Of a stretch of 64,000 nucleotides of DNA, positions 45,703 through 57,279 are shown piece after piece. The stretch is from Megaleporinus macrocephalus (taxonomy: Eukaryota > Chordata > Actinopteri > Characiformes > Anostomidae): the NCBI GenBank assembly GCA_021613375.1, contig CM038703.1, forward strand, positions 17,291,694 to 17,355,693, read 5' to 3'. The position numbers and the translations under genes were made by a program. The notes under the pieces were generated by a model. That model did not search any database and had not been told where the DNA came from. It saw only the letters and a program-made list of their open reading frames with translations. The first letter of the stretch is position 1, and each line of letters starts with the position of its first letter.

Positions 45703-46630
45703 TACAAAAATAAATAAGTATAAAATAAAAATAAAAATAAAAAAATAAAAAAATCTATATGCCAATATGCAATTATTGGACTAAGGATATTCAAATAGCC
45801 ATAACATGGATGCACATTTCACAGGATGTTTAAATCTTTAGCCACATGTGACCAAAAGACTAGACTTAAATAAATGCTCCTTGAAAAAGTAAGTTGTCCA
45901 ATTCTAACTTTGCGTTCTAACCTGCTATTTGTTCTGCTGCTAGGAGAGAGTAATTACTGGAGTGTTAATTTAGTATGCTGCCTCTGTAGAAGGGGCAGAG
46001 TATGGATTCTGGTCAGTATTTAGTGTTGGAGGGCTCCGCAATCGCGGCAGAGCACAGTTCAACTTGTTTTATCTCTGAGAGACAGATACAGTCACTAAAT
46101 CATGAGCATGTGCCAGCATGTTAATTTCCTGTAGCCTGGTAAAGGGGATTTTAATTTAATGTTAAAAGCCATTAATACTTACAACCATTAGCATTTTATG
46201 GTTGCAGACATTTAAAGCTTGTTCTACAGACTTTGGATGTCACAGTTTGGCTGTTACTTTGACGTCTTCCTTTTATTGTTATAGCAGGCTGGTAGCTTAT
46301 AATATAAGCAAACGTACCCTGGTGAGGACAGAATATGGTCCGGTTAGTCCACAGAAAGCCTGTAAACATCAGTGTGAGTCTGCTGAACCAGAAATGTTAT
46401 GCTTTCCATCTGTGTCATTACGCTGCTGTTGTACACACTCATGTTCATCAGAGACGTCTGCGAAACGGTAAAAGTAGTTGGTTGAGTGGCCATGGTTAGT
46501 CATGTGGAGCAGAGCATTTGTTCATTGCGAAGCAGCCAGAAGCATAGCACCAAAATGTTGGGCCCAGGCCCCCACAAAAAAATATAAAAGTCAAGAAAAG
46601 AAGAATAAGTGTTATGTTGTATTTCTTTGT
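45703..46630. other. Unassigned stretch
   Basis: An AAATAAA-rich run lies at 45703-45752. From 46010 to 46190 there is repeat-free sequence with CTCCGCAATCGCGGCAGAGC and several TTAAT words. No gene was called. Confidence 0.4.
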
Positions 46631-46869
46631 AATACCAGGTCCAAGAAAAAAACATGCGTCTCTAAAATAGTATTACAAGAGAGGCCAAAAACCTTTACTT
46701 TCAATGTAAGTTAATGTAAAAAGGTTTTTATTCCAAGTTCATTTCTATTGGTTCATTCAACATAAAACTTTCACAGGATATATACGGCAGCTGTCGTGTT
46801 TAAATGATATAGAAAAATTAAAATCGTCAAAAATGGAGATTCATGTAATTCTTTGGACAGCAATGATAT
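46631..46869 (+). mobile_element. Foldback MITE, family A, copy 7
   Basis: A near-complete copy. The left end is degraded (AATACCAGGTCCAAGAAAA), the core TTTCAATGTAAGTTAATG is intact, and the right end CGTCAAAAATGGAGATTCAT then TCTTTGGACAGCAATGATAT is well kept. Confidence 0.78.
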
Positions 46870-46910
46870 GGTAATTTGGCACTTGCCGTAGTTCAAAAAT
46901 GATCAGACAC

Positions 46911-47193
46911 TATATAATTTAAAGGAAAATGAAAAGAGAAAAACAAAACAAAACACTTTTAAGCATCTTTACTTATTTTTACCAACTCTATACCAACAGA
47001 GCTGTGGTGTCCAACCCTATGTACAGTCCCTCCTCCTTAGTGTTAGGATTAACAGTTGTTTACTTACCGGTCTAGAAGAAATGTTGAAAGTATAACTTCA
47101 TCCCTTTCATTGACAAGGGATTATATAATTTAAAGGAAAATGAAAAGAGAAAAACAAAACAAAACACTTTTAAGTATCTTTACTTGTTTTTAG
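46911..47193 (+). repeat. Direct repeat of about 72 bp flanking a repeat module
   Basis: TATATAATTTAAAGGAAAAT with its continuation occurs at 46911-46982 and again at 47122-47193 and is nearly identical, with C/T and A/G differences only. Between the copies is a module that also occurs at 50226-50380 (GGTCTAGAAGAAATGTTGAA, CCTCCTTAGTGTTAG). Confidence 0.88.
46994..47121 (+). repeat. Dispersed repeat module C, copy 1
   Basis: GAGCTGTGGTGTCCAACCCT, TTACTTACCGGTCTAGAAGA and CATCCCTTTCATTGACAAGG match, with changes, the segment at 50226-50380. The family is not recognised. Confidence 0.75.
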
Positions 47194-49039
47194 ATGTAAC
47201 TTTTTAATTTAAACTGCTGGAGAAGTATTTGATTGGAAGTTGAACACCTATTACCTACATACCTGCCTTAGGAGCTCACTTGTCTCGTCTTTAGTTGCAT
47301 CAGTAAAGAAATAGATGCTGTTCTTTCTCTCCCACTGTAACTTCTGGAATTTATATTTTACAGGTTAGTTGCTGGGCTGAGGCTGGGCTGGGTTATGATC
47401 ACAAAGTTGCCTGCTCCCTCTAAGCTGGCTCTCATGATTTTGGTTTTTGTTTTTAAAATTGGTGAAAGCCACGCACTGCTGTCTTTAGTCTCATCTCATA
47501 GTCTTTAGTTTTGTGTCCTGGAGGATCAAACCACTTTTGCTTTTAAGGTGGGGGAGGGGGAAATGGGGCGAGGGAAGCAAGCAGAATAGTAAGTAAAGGA
47601 AAAACAGACAGTTAAGCAGACCTTTTTGTAGATGTTATTTATTTTTGTAATTCTAGAAAAGTATTAAAATAAGCAAAATTAGAAACCAAAATAAATGTAG
47701 AAATTTAAAAGGCTTAAAATGGTTAGTCATGTCCACCATTATCTACAATCCAATACCCTTGGATGCAGCACTAAGCAACAGATGCTAGAATCACATGCTT
47801 TCTGTAAAAAGAAATGCCAACCCATAAAGCTTCTCATAGCTTTCACAGTGGAAGGTTGAGGGACCTGCTTTTTTTAAATATGATGAATGAAGTGATAAAA
47901 AATCACTTTTTAACCATATGTTCGATCAGCATTCCTTCAGATTTTCTCAGGCAAGCCCAGTGAACATAAGGTAATTTCAACTTTCTGATTTGGACATTAA
48001 TGGTTAAAGAATTTAACCTTATCCACACACAACAGTCCTCTCAGGACTCCAGGGCCAGATTTAGCATCAAGGTCACAAGCCTTAAAGATCATGCAGTGGC
48101 ACAATGGTGGTGCATTGAATTGCGGTCATGTGCCTTGCAGCATGAGCTTTGTTACCCAAGTGAAACTAACACAGTAACAAAACACTGCCCTTTCTGTTCA
48201 GTTGGGAGGGTTCCTGTATGGTCCAGTTCCAGGCCTTTCCGTGTGGGCTGGCTTAAGGATGTAGCTATGGTACGAGAAATAGAACCTGGCCTCAGGTCCG
48301 CCTTAGTTGTGGATGGAAAATAGAAGATTAATGCGGTTATTAAGCGCAGGTTTTGGCTCATTAGCACTTCGACGCTGATGCATGTAATCCAGTGTTCTGC
48401 TCATTAAGTCATAATTATTTTGATTGCTTATTTTTAATTAGGCAATTGGCACAAAGCCAGGAAAACTGTGTACAGATGCTCGAAACTCCATTCTGAACTT
48501 TAAATGCGCACTTCATGAATCACAGGCCTTCTCTCACTAGAGCACATTGTTGTTGGACTGTAGGAGCTGTAGAGACGACAAAATGGGCCTTGCAGGCGCG
48601 AGGAGATGGAGGGAGAAAGATAAGAGTGTAAGGGAGGGACAGAGAGATAGCAAGATAGTGCGAGCGAGAGAATGAGAAGGATGTTTGAGAGAGAAAGTCA
48701 CACGGCGAGGCAGAGGGAACGGATTGAGGCACGTTTCGCCTGACGGGAAGCCCCCATAGAGCTGCCATTTTGAACGAGGACGGATGAAAGTCCCCTATTG
48801 TTGAGCTGAGGTACACACGCAGATGTGTGTTTGTGTGTGTGAGGAAGGATTTCATGGTCTAAATGACTATCTCCACATCTCCACTCTGCTGCATCCGCTT
48901 TACTCTCACAGAGTGGATAGGTTCTGTTAGCGCGCGGCGTGGAAGCGAGGAGGGAGGACAAGAAAACTCCAGAAAATATTCCCTGCAGGAGTGTACTTTG
49001 ATTCGCAATGCTATTCATATGTGATTATATGTTCAATCA
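47194..49039. other. Unassigned stretch with a homeodomain-motif-rich patch
   Basis: No gene was recognised. Around 48340-48480 the sequence is repeat-free with TAATTATTTTGATTGC and TTTTTAATTAGGCAATTGGC, a pattern often found in developmental enhancers. A GA-rich region lies at 48600-48715. The minus-strand frames at 48520-49018 overlap each other and carry no known domain. Confidence 0.4.
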
Positions 49040-49390
49040 CATAGTAAGTTATGCAGTTTACATTTACATATAATGTATACTTCAAAATGATAGGTTTGAG
49101 TGAGAGCTTCCTTCCATATGTCCTTCTGTATATCTTATGTATATGTTTTGTATATTTTTGTATATTCCTTTATATATTTCAGTTATTACTAAGTGTATAT
49201 AATCTATATCTATCTTATTTTTACTTAAGTAATGTCTATTTATTGTTATGTTTGCACTGTTTTTATTACATATGTATAATGCTGCCCTGCTGTAGTTATT
49301 ATCTGAGCCTCACCCCAAGCATTTCAATGCATATATGTCCTGACATGATGTGCAAGTGAGAAATAAACTTGAAACTTGAGAGAGAGAGAG
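49040..49390 (+). mobile_element. Probable LINE 3' untranslated end
   Basis: An AT-rich segment ends with CACCCCAAGCATTTCAATGC, a GACATGATGTGCAAGTGAGA word, and AATAAACTTGAAACTTGA running into GA repeats. That last motif is the polyadenylation-plus-short-tail pattern of fish non-LTR retrotransposons. No coding part remains; the call rests on the tail only. Confidence 0.45.
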
Positions 49391-50225
49391 ACTGACCATG
49401 TCAGTGTCATGTCAAACAATAGCAACATTATTGAATGACAGCACACGAATGTAAGCGCCATGCCAGAGAAATGGACTATTATTAAAAATGGTTGATTGTT
49501 AGAGGTTAGCTTTATCCATGTAGGTAGTTCCTTAGAAGAAGGAAAAAGACAAGAGGATGCTTCGAACTCTTTTATCAATCTGGAATTCAACAGTGAGGGG
49601 TGTGGCATTCAGTGTGCTGTTCCACCACTGCGGCCAATGGCAAAAGTTGGGAGACCTGAACTCTTGACAGATTGTTCTGTTTACTGCTGCAGACCATTGG
49701 CGCTTGTGGTGACAGAGTTTGCAGTTGTCTGTCTACCACAACCACAGCGTATGGAATACCAGTAGTTTTAAGGGATCAAAAGCTTGACCTAATTGACTAT
49801 GTGAATATCTTTATGTAAAGCTGTACCATTTAAGATTTTTTGATCTTTTTAATCACAAAAAACACGCTTTAATGTGGCGTTTGTATGTGGCTATCAAACA
49901 TCCAGTAAAGCCTGAAAAAAGTCATTTAAAAGTTAGAGGTGTTGGATCAGATATCAAGAGTTTTTTTACACACAGGCTCCAAAGGAATGTACGACTCAAT
50001 GTCTAGATATACATTATACTGATGAAGATATAATGACAATTCATTAACACCCTCAGAACACACATGCTTCAACAAGTTTTGAGTTGTCTTCAGATAGACT
50101 CTCAACACACTTACAATCACACTCATCGGGGTCTGCAGCACAACTGACAATATAAGGTCTTCTGCGGGCGGCATGCAAGTACACACTTTCACTCCAGTAT
50201 TAAACAATAGGGGACAATGTAACAC
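49391..50225. other. Unassigned stretch
   Basis: Nothing recognised. The short frames at 49496-49765 and 49947-50270 have no known motifs. Confidence 0.4.
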
Positions 50226-50380
50226 CAAAGAGTTGTGGTGTGCCACCCCTATGCACAGTCTCTCCTCCACGGTGTTAGCATTAAAAGCTGTTTACTGACC
50301 GGTCTAGAAGAAATGTCGAACATATAGTTTTATAACTTATAACATCCCTTTCCTTGACCAGAGAGTCTCCAGCAGTGGAG
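50226..50380 (+). repeat. Dispersed repeat module C, copy 2
   Basis: AAAGAGTTGTGGTGTGCCAC, GACCGGTCTAGAAGAAATGT and CATCCCTTTCCTTGACCAGA align with 46994-47121 in the same orientation, 3.2 kb away. It continues into CAGCAGTGGAGGCCAATG, which could be a transposon end. Confidence 0.75.
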
Positions 50381-51719
50381 GCCAATGTTAATTCTCGTTT
50401 TGCTGTTTTGATTTCGTTTTTTTGTTAGAGCAGGTCATGGTGGTTCTTAAATGGTTAGTCACCAAAACTTCAGCCATCATTGCATTTACTCTTCCTTTCA
50501 TTGAAATCTAAAATGACTCACTATAACTGCTTGAAGAACAAAGAAGTGGTATCACGAGATGGGACAGGCCAGGGTTTGCTGGTTTGCCTGCTAATCTCTG
50601 TAGATATCCTGACAACAAAATATACAGACATCTTTGACACACCATCAAAACTGATATTCCCTCACATTCTATTATTAACTGTAGTTAATTTTACAATATT
50701 TTAAACCATAAATCTCACCTTTAAATAAACAGGACTCCAAGACCCAACAAGATTATATTTTGTTATGAAGGTACCTACAGGTATCTTACAGTAAGAGACG
50801 ATCTGTATCTGATTGTTAGGCTTAATTTACTGATTTGTCATAGTGTTTAAGGTTTGATTTAAAGAGTCTTTAACCCATATTGTTCTTTCTTCAGGGGGAA
50901 CAGTCATTTTTAGAAGATTATTTTCCAACATCTCTTTATCTATAGAACAAAACAGGTTGTTTTTCCCACTGTGCCTTTAAGACTCATATATTCAAGTGAG
51001 TTCTGTTCTGCCTACAGCTAAACTGCTGCTAATGCTGTCAGGAAACAGCTGCCTAGTCTCCATATGTGGGCTGTACGGAGGGAGGAGTGAATGGTATATT
51101 TAGAAAAATTAGCAGTATTTGCTCAATACTTCAAACTTTTTTATAGTAGAAATGAAAGAAAAAGTCAGTTTTCTATAATACGAGCCCTTTAATGTACCAC
51201 CAGTTGACTTACAAAACAACTCAATCACACAAACTTGCAATGTGTATCTTTTGCCACATTCAGACGAAATTAACTTTACACAGGGGTCCAATCTATTCTT
51301 TCACAGCTGCTAATCTATGATTTTATTTCCATCGGTCATGTTGGTGTTTTTCCCCCTCCTCCTCTGAGAAAATTACCAGCTTAATTACTTTTTTTTTTCA
51401 CTGAACTCAGTGGTGGTCTAATCATTTTAGTCCAGTACATATCTCCATAATTTTGCTGCTAAAAAATAGTTTTTAGACTGTTGCTAGTATTTAATCTTCT
51501 GACATGTGTATCCATATTAAACACTTCACAGATCACCAAAAGATGGATGGTGTGGAAGAGTCTCTCGCCCATTTACTTGTTCTGGGTGACAGTCCTTCCT
51601 CTCTATCCTGCCTACACTGATACACCATTAGCAGATGGAGACAGATGATTAAAGGGATAAATATAATGGTAGCTACTAATATAAAGCAGGACTTAAACAG
51701 TTAAACAGAGGCAAACCAC
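50381..51719. other. Unassigned stretch
   Basis: No gene or repeat family was recognised. Confidence 0.4.
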
Positions 51720-52207
51720 GTAGAGATTAGGGGTGGGCGATATGGCCCTACAATAATATCATGATATTTCATGGTATTGTTGTGATAAAGATACTCTTGG
51801 CGATATGACAAAACATTGAATTTAAAAAAATATATTTCAAGAATACACTACTCCAACACAATGAAAACGAAAGTTTATTACTGCATTCGATATGATATGG
51901 CACACTCCTAACTGAGATATTAAAAAATACAAGAATTCATCAGATTGTAACAGAGGTCAATGATCCAGAATGCACTCCAAATATCTCCATATATCCAGGA
52001 CTGAGGATAGAATCTGTCTCTAGTAGATATATAATGGGAAAGTGTGAATTTTTCTTTTGCTAAAAACAGTAAAAGTAGTACCCTGATGTGATAATTAGGG
52101 ATGGGTGCTATGGCACGATATTTCAGGGTATAATAACGTTCACAATATTTAAAAATGTTGGCGATGTTTTTGTGTATGATACGATATGGCACACCCCTAG
52201 TAGAGAT
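51720..52207. mobile_element. hAT-type element with 8-bp target duplication and internal ends
   Basis: The outer ends are TAGGGGTGGGCGATATGGCC (51728) and, at the right, GATATGGCACACCCCTA (ends 52199). Exact 8-bp direct repeats GTAGAGAT flank them at 51720-51727 and 52200-52207, the target duplication length of hAT transposons. Inside lie a second right-type end (GATATGGCACACTCCTA, about 51893-51909) and a second left-type end (TTAGGGATGGGTGCTATGGC, about 52097). The 472-bp unit therefore looks like two short MITEs plus a spacer moved as one. No transposase frame is present. Confidence 0.85.
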
Positions 52208-53471
52208 AAGCTGTTAATTTGGGTCATAAATAAAGCATGAGAAGAAAGATAAAAGATAGTCTGATGTTGTTACGCTAACAAGGACTCAAACCAGCACTTT
52301 TTGGTGAAGAGGAAATTGTTTTTTTATTAGTGATACATTCTGGTTACATTCTGGTGTTAACTAATTCTTCATACCACCTTAAACACTTCAGCATTTTCAT
52401 TCCAAGTCTAATCTGATACACTGGCAGCAGCTTTTGACCTCTTGTTGCTCAAATCGCTGGTCCCTCATCTCCTGTGGGCATTTCTGAACGACTGCCATGG
52501 TTTTACTGCTGCAAGCCACAAATCAGATGCGTTCCTGCTAAAAAAAATAAAAGGCCTGGAGATTAATAGCTTGCCTATAAATGTTAATCCCTGCTAATGC
52601 ATCACTGTGCAGTCAGTGTGTAAAGAAAACAGTGTTTGCACTCTCTGTGATCATCTGTTTGCGGTACCACCACCTTTTCTTCCATCTCTAGTAGGAACAA
52701 ACATGCAGGACCCAAATTCACAGTGGTTTAGATAATGCATATACCACCCTGCATAATTCTCATCAGCTGTGTCTAAAACTGTGCAACAATGCACTCTTTT
52801 GAGGTTCCGCCATGTTATAGTGCTCTCTGTAAATATAGTGCAGTCAAACAAACCCACCATGGTGGTGGTGTTATTACTTATGTTCCCCAGAGAATAGGGA
52901 ATACCCATAATGCACTGTATTGTTTGGTGTAAAGATTCACGCCCAACCTTTCTGAGTAGGATTAACAGGCCCAGCTATGATAGTAGTGTCTGTACAGACC
53001 TCTCTTTAGGCGTGTTACAGGTGTAAGTAGGCTCCTCTCATGAGTGAATTCCGGTCACTTGCTCGCTTCATGTCACTGTCAGGAAAGTGCAGCAGAATGT
53101 AACTGCTACAACACTTAAGGTGAAGAAAGGATGAAAAAATCCTAAAAATGCCTCTGTAGGTGAAATAGAAACCACCCATTGAAAGTCAAAACATGATTGC
53201 TTGATTCCTTTGTAACATCATAATTATGCTGAAAGTAAATCTAACATGTTTTCTGTTTCTGTTTAACTTTTGAAGTCTTAACCAATAGCTCGCCCAGCTG
53301 CATCTCCCTGGATACAACAGAGAATTCGCCAAGCTTCCACTCAACGTATCAGAAATGTAACCCTCTTGTTTCCATGCTATACTTAAGAATCAAACACAGG
53401 TAGTAGTGTTACACTTGCAAGGTTTAAAAATAAGTATTAGTGTGCTGAACAAACCTACTTGGATTTTTAAC
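52208..53471. other. Unassigned stretch
   Basis: Nothing recognised. CATGGTGGTGGTG at 52858-52870 is a short GGT run. Confidence 0.4.
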
Positions 53472-53702
53472 CTATGGTCACCGTCCAAAGAAAAAAAAGG
53501 ATATTGAAAATAGTAACTTTACAGCAGAGGGCGAAAACATTCTTAACTTTGAGTGTAATTTAATGTAAATAGCTTTTATTCCAAGTGATTTTGGAGCATT
53601 TCTGTTGTCTTGTTCATCATTAAACTTTCACCAAATATAAATGGCAGCTGTTGTGTTCAAATGATATAGAAAACTAGAAATCGGCAAAAATTGACAGTAT
53701 GA
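53472..53702 (+). mobile_element. Foldback MITE, family A, copy 8
   Basis: The left end is CTATGGTCACCGTCCAAAGA. The core words TTTTGGAGCATTTCTGTTG and ATGGCAGCTGTTGTGTTCAA are present. The right end is cut to CGGCAAAAATTGACAGTA. Confidence 0.75.
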
Positions 53703-55907
53703 CAGGATAATTTATCAACTTTTAGTTTTCTAGAATTAATGACAATATCATCAGCATGTGTAGTTCAGCATTCCCGGGCACTTTATGGCAGCCACTCAGC
53801 CAAACATTTCCATTAAAAAAATAAAAATAAAATATCTACACGCCTTATTTTAACACTTAAGTGAGTAACCAAATTAAATGGAATCAAGGATTAAATTACC
53901 ACACTTGACATTTGTGTGTAGTCTTAAGTACTGTTGAGATGGGATTAATTTTACATGGAGAGCTGGTGTAATGCAGTTATTACTGGTGTTTCGCAGTGAA
54001 TTTGCAGATTCAGACAATTTACAGGATGCACACTCTCAGTAAAGATCCCCACATCTCTTACTTAGTATACAAAATGAACTGTAGAAATAAACCCATATTA
54101 CATTAATCTCAGGCAAATTGGCATGGTGGCAAATATTTTATTTTAAAAAGTAAAAGTTTGTATGGAAGCACTTTAAGAAGCATTTCTTTGTATTATTAAC
54201 ATGTACTGTCCTACTTCAAGTGTACAGTTGTAAATATTGAAACATTAAAACATAAAATGACTTGCAGTAAAATGACTGGCTGTAAATTCATTGTATTTAA
54301 TTAAGACAGCCAGTCTTAATTACAATGAAACAATGCCTAAACTGAATGTTTTGACATGCTTTGTAATCCCTTTTTTTTGGAAGATGCTACTCTTAGCAAT
54401 TTATACCTATATTAACTGTGAACTGGTCATAACCTTTTCCCTGTGTAAAATGAATCTTATCAAAACTGTACCTTAGAATATCAGATTAATGCCCAGGAGT
54501 GTCAGCGTATTATATATAGTGCGGCATATTATGTGTGGTCATATTCCTATTTTGACATATAGCAATCTTGCAATTCAAATGATGGTATTTGAAGGGAAAT
54601 GTATTCAGCGTAAAATGTATTGGGTTTGGAACGCCGTTGTTAAGCACAGAGTGTAATATTCAGTGTCCCCTGTAGACACAAACAGGCTAGACCCAGGACT
54701 TTGTGAGCTTGAAGAGGGGATGTTTAGGAACTGGATATTTCCATACCCGTATGACGGGGTGAAAGGTCTTTAAGGCCCTTGGGTCTGATAGAGAGCAACA
54801 CTAGCGACAGCTTATCATTTGTCAGTTCTTCTAGTTTAGTAATCTTGAAAAACATTTTTCTCATCATTTTTTTAAATCTATGTGACTTTGGAAATTTTAA
54901 TTGGGGTCTTAATTTTCAGTTTGTGCGTTCTATTGCATCAGAGAAATTGAATAGATGTTTGTCCTGCATTTCTAAACTTGCCTCACAAATTAAAGATATC
55001 AGGGTACTATACAGACTCAGTTAGCCGACTCAGCTGTCCAATCAAAGAGCTCTCTGTTCGCTCAAACCCAGCAACAAAACAAGCTGCAGGTAGCTGTAAA
55101 TTGAGACACTTATGTAAGCCAAAATCTGATCTCATAGAGGTTACTGAGAACAACCTGTGGCCTTCTGCATGACTATTGATTTCAGAAACACAATATGCTT
55201 AGTGTGAGGTTACTACTGTAAAGGCACTGTAAACGTAACTATGAGTTGTCAACTTGAAAATTGCTATTGAATGACTACAAGTTATAATTACATGGTGGAA
55301 AAGCTGATGTCACATTGGTACCTGACATAAAAACATATGACTCCTCACTTCTCATACAACAAATATGACAGAGGAATTGTCACCAGTCAGTAACGTAACC
55401 AACAGATTATATTCGTTTATCTCTAAAACCACCATTGTTACAGCGTTTTCTGGTATACTAGCATATTATATAGTATAGCAGGACTGAAAGCTTAATTAAA
55501 ACAAATAACCAATTTTCTTGGCGAGGATTTATTAAGACAGTGAGATCAAATGAGCTATGTTTCTTATATTGATTTTTGTAAAATGTTCTAAGCGTACGAA
55601 GCGCATGAGACCATGGCACAGAATCTGAGCTTTTATTGTAGTCAGTGTTTTCCATATGACATAAATCTTTGTTGTGTTTACTGTTTCAGTTTTAGCAGAC
55701 CATAAGTACTGGGACAAATCAACTTAAAGCAAATTTAAGTTAATATTCGGTCACAAACGGTTAACACTGATCCGCCATTTCATAAAGAACACATTATGAT
55801 TATCAATCTTTCTCTTTTCAGTTTATATTAATCAGTGTTTATTAATCACTATAATGCTCTAAATGTCAATTTTCCCATTTGTACATATCGTTTGTTCTCA
55901 TGTGTTT
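53703..55907. other. Unassigned AT-rich stretch
   Basis: About 2.2 kb without recognised genes or repeats. The frames at 54291-54476 and 54779-55024 have no known domain. Confidence 0.4.
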
Positions 55908-56165
55908 GTTAAGCTGGTATGTGGGGATCAGACACAGCAGTGCTGCTGGAGATTTAAACACTGTGTCCACTCACTGGCCACTTTATTGGAAACTCCTACA
56001 CTGTTAGTCCACCTTGTAGATGTAAAGTCAGAGACAACACCTCATCTGTTGCCGGATAGTTTGTGTTGGTCATCCTCTAGTCTTTCATCAGTGGTCACAG
56101 TACACTAATGTCTCCATGTTTTTGGTTGGTGGACTATTCTCAGACTAACTCTGAGGTGTTGCACA
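55908..56165 (+). mobile_element. Palindromic repeat family B, copy 5, one arm
   Basis: It contains GGGGATCAGACACAGCAGTG, TCACTGGCCACTTTATTGGA, GTCCACCTTGTAGATGTAAA, TTGTGTTGGTCATCCTCTAG and GGTTGGTGGACTATTCTCAG. It represents the inner half of the palindrome; the outer CAGGTATTATT arms are missing. Confidence 0.72.
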
Positions 56166-56964
56166 CATCTAGCATGCACAAAAAAAATAAATAAACTGAC
56201 ATTCTCTACTCATCATTTGATATCAATTTCACACAATGTTATCCAATTTTATTTAAATGTCCCATAATTGTTCTTACTGTACGTTATAGACAAAATGTAC
56301 TGAATAATACATCACAAATATTTTCATAGCATTTTCTAGTCTATTCATAGCATGTGCTGCCTTGAAATAAAAAAAAACAACAACATGATATTAAAACACC
56401 TCTACCAGGTACACAGAGTGTTTTAAAATTGTATGATCTGTTGCACAACTTGCCTTTTGTGGTGATTGCGAAATAGCAGCTTTTGAGCTGAGGGAGTGTG
56501 TTTCTGTTCACTGATCCCTGCAAAGAATGATGTACCAGAGTGTACTTCCATTCACAGCCCATCACTACATAACCCTCCACGCAATCTCTCTATAGCAGTT
56601 ACTGATCCTTCACCTCTCTTCACCTTGAACACCTGTTAGTGTATTGAGTACAGTGTGTGTGTGTGATGGAGATATTAAAAGTATGACATGAATGCAAGAA
56701 TAGGATTACATTCCAGTGGGCTTTTCAATAGCGAGTTGCATCATCTACTCTCCATTTTAATTACGCCTTTATTATCACAAGAGCTTTTCCTGTTGACCCA
56801 GGTGGTCAGTCTCTGTTTGCTGTGAGGATGTGTGTGTGAGTGTGTGGGTTGCAAGTCGAGGCCTAAGCTATCAGTGAGTGTGCGAGTGTGCCACGTAATC
56901 ATCTTAGCGGACTGCAGCTTTACATAATGTGGTTTTGATACCCCTTTCATGTCCAGATCTCTGC

Positions 56965-56965
56965 A

Positions 56966-57002
<37 letters not shown>

Positions 57003-57003
57003 T
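56965..57003 (+). repeat. (TC)n microsatellite
   Basis: About 39 bases of CT repeats with one G interruption. Confidence 0.95.
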
Positions 57004-57236
57004 GATGCACACACACAGGAAACCAGGTAGAAAATTTGTCAACTGCGTTTGTGCTTTGGTGCATAATGTCTGCGAGTGAAGAAAAAAAACAAAGTATGGT
57101 GAGAGAGAAGAAAGAAAGTGAGAGAGTGAGAGAAAGAGAAGCTTAAGTAAACTGGACTATATTGAACAGAGCAGAAAGACAGAGTGAGAGTCCCCTTAAA
57201 AGTTTAACATGAAATGAATTGAAGTGAATGGAATTG

Positions 57237-57241
<5 letters not shown>

Positions 57242-57277
<36 letters not shown>

Positions 57278-57279
57278 GA
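57242..57279 (+). repeat. (GA)n microsatellite
   Basis: About 38 bases of GA repeats with one T interruption. Confidence 0.95.
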
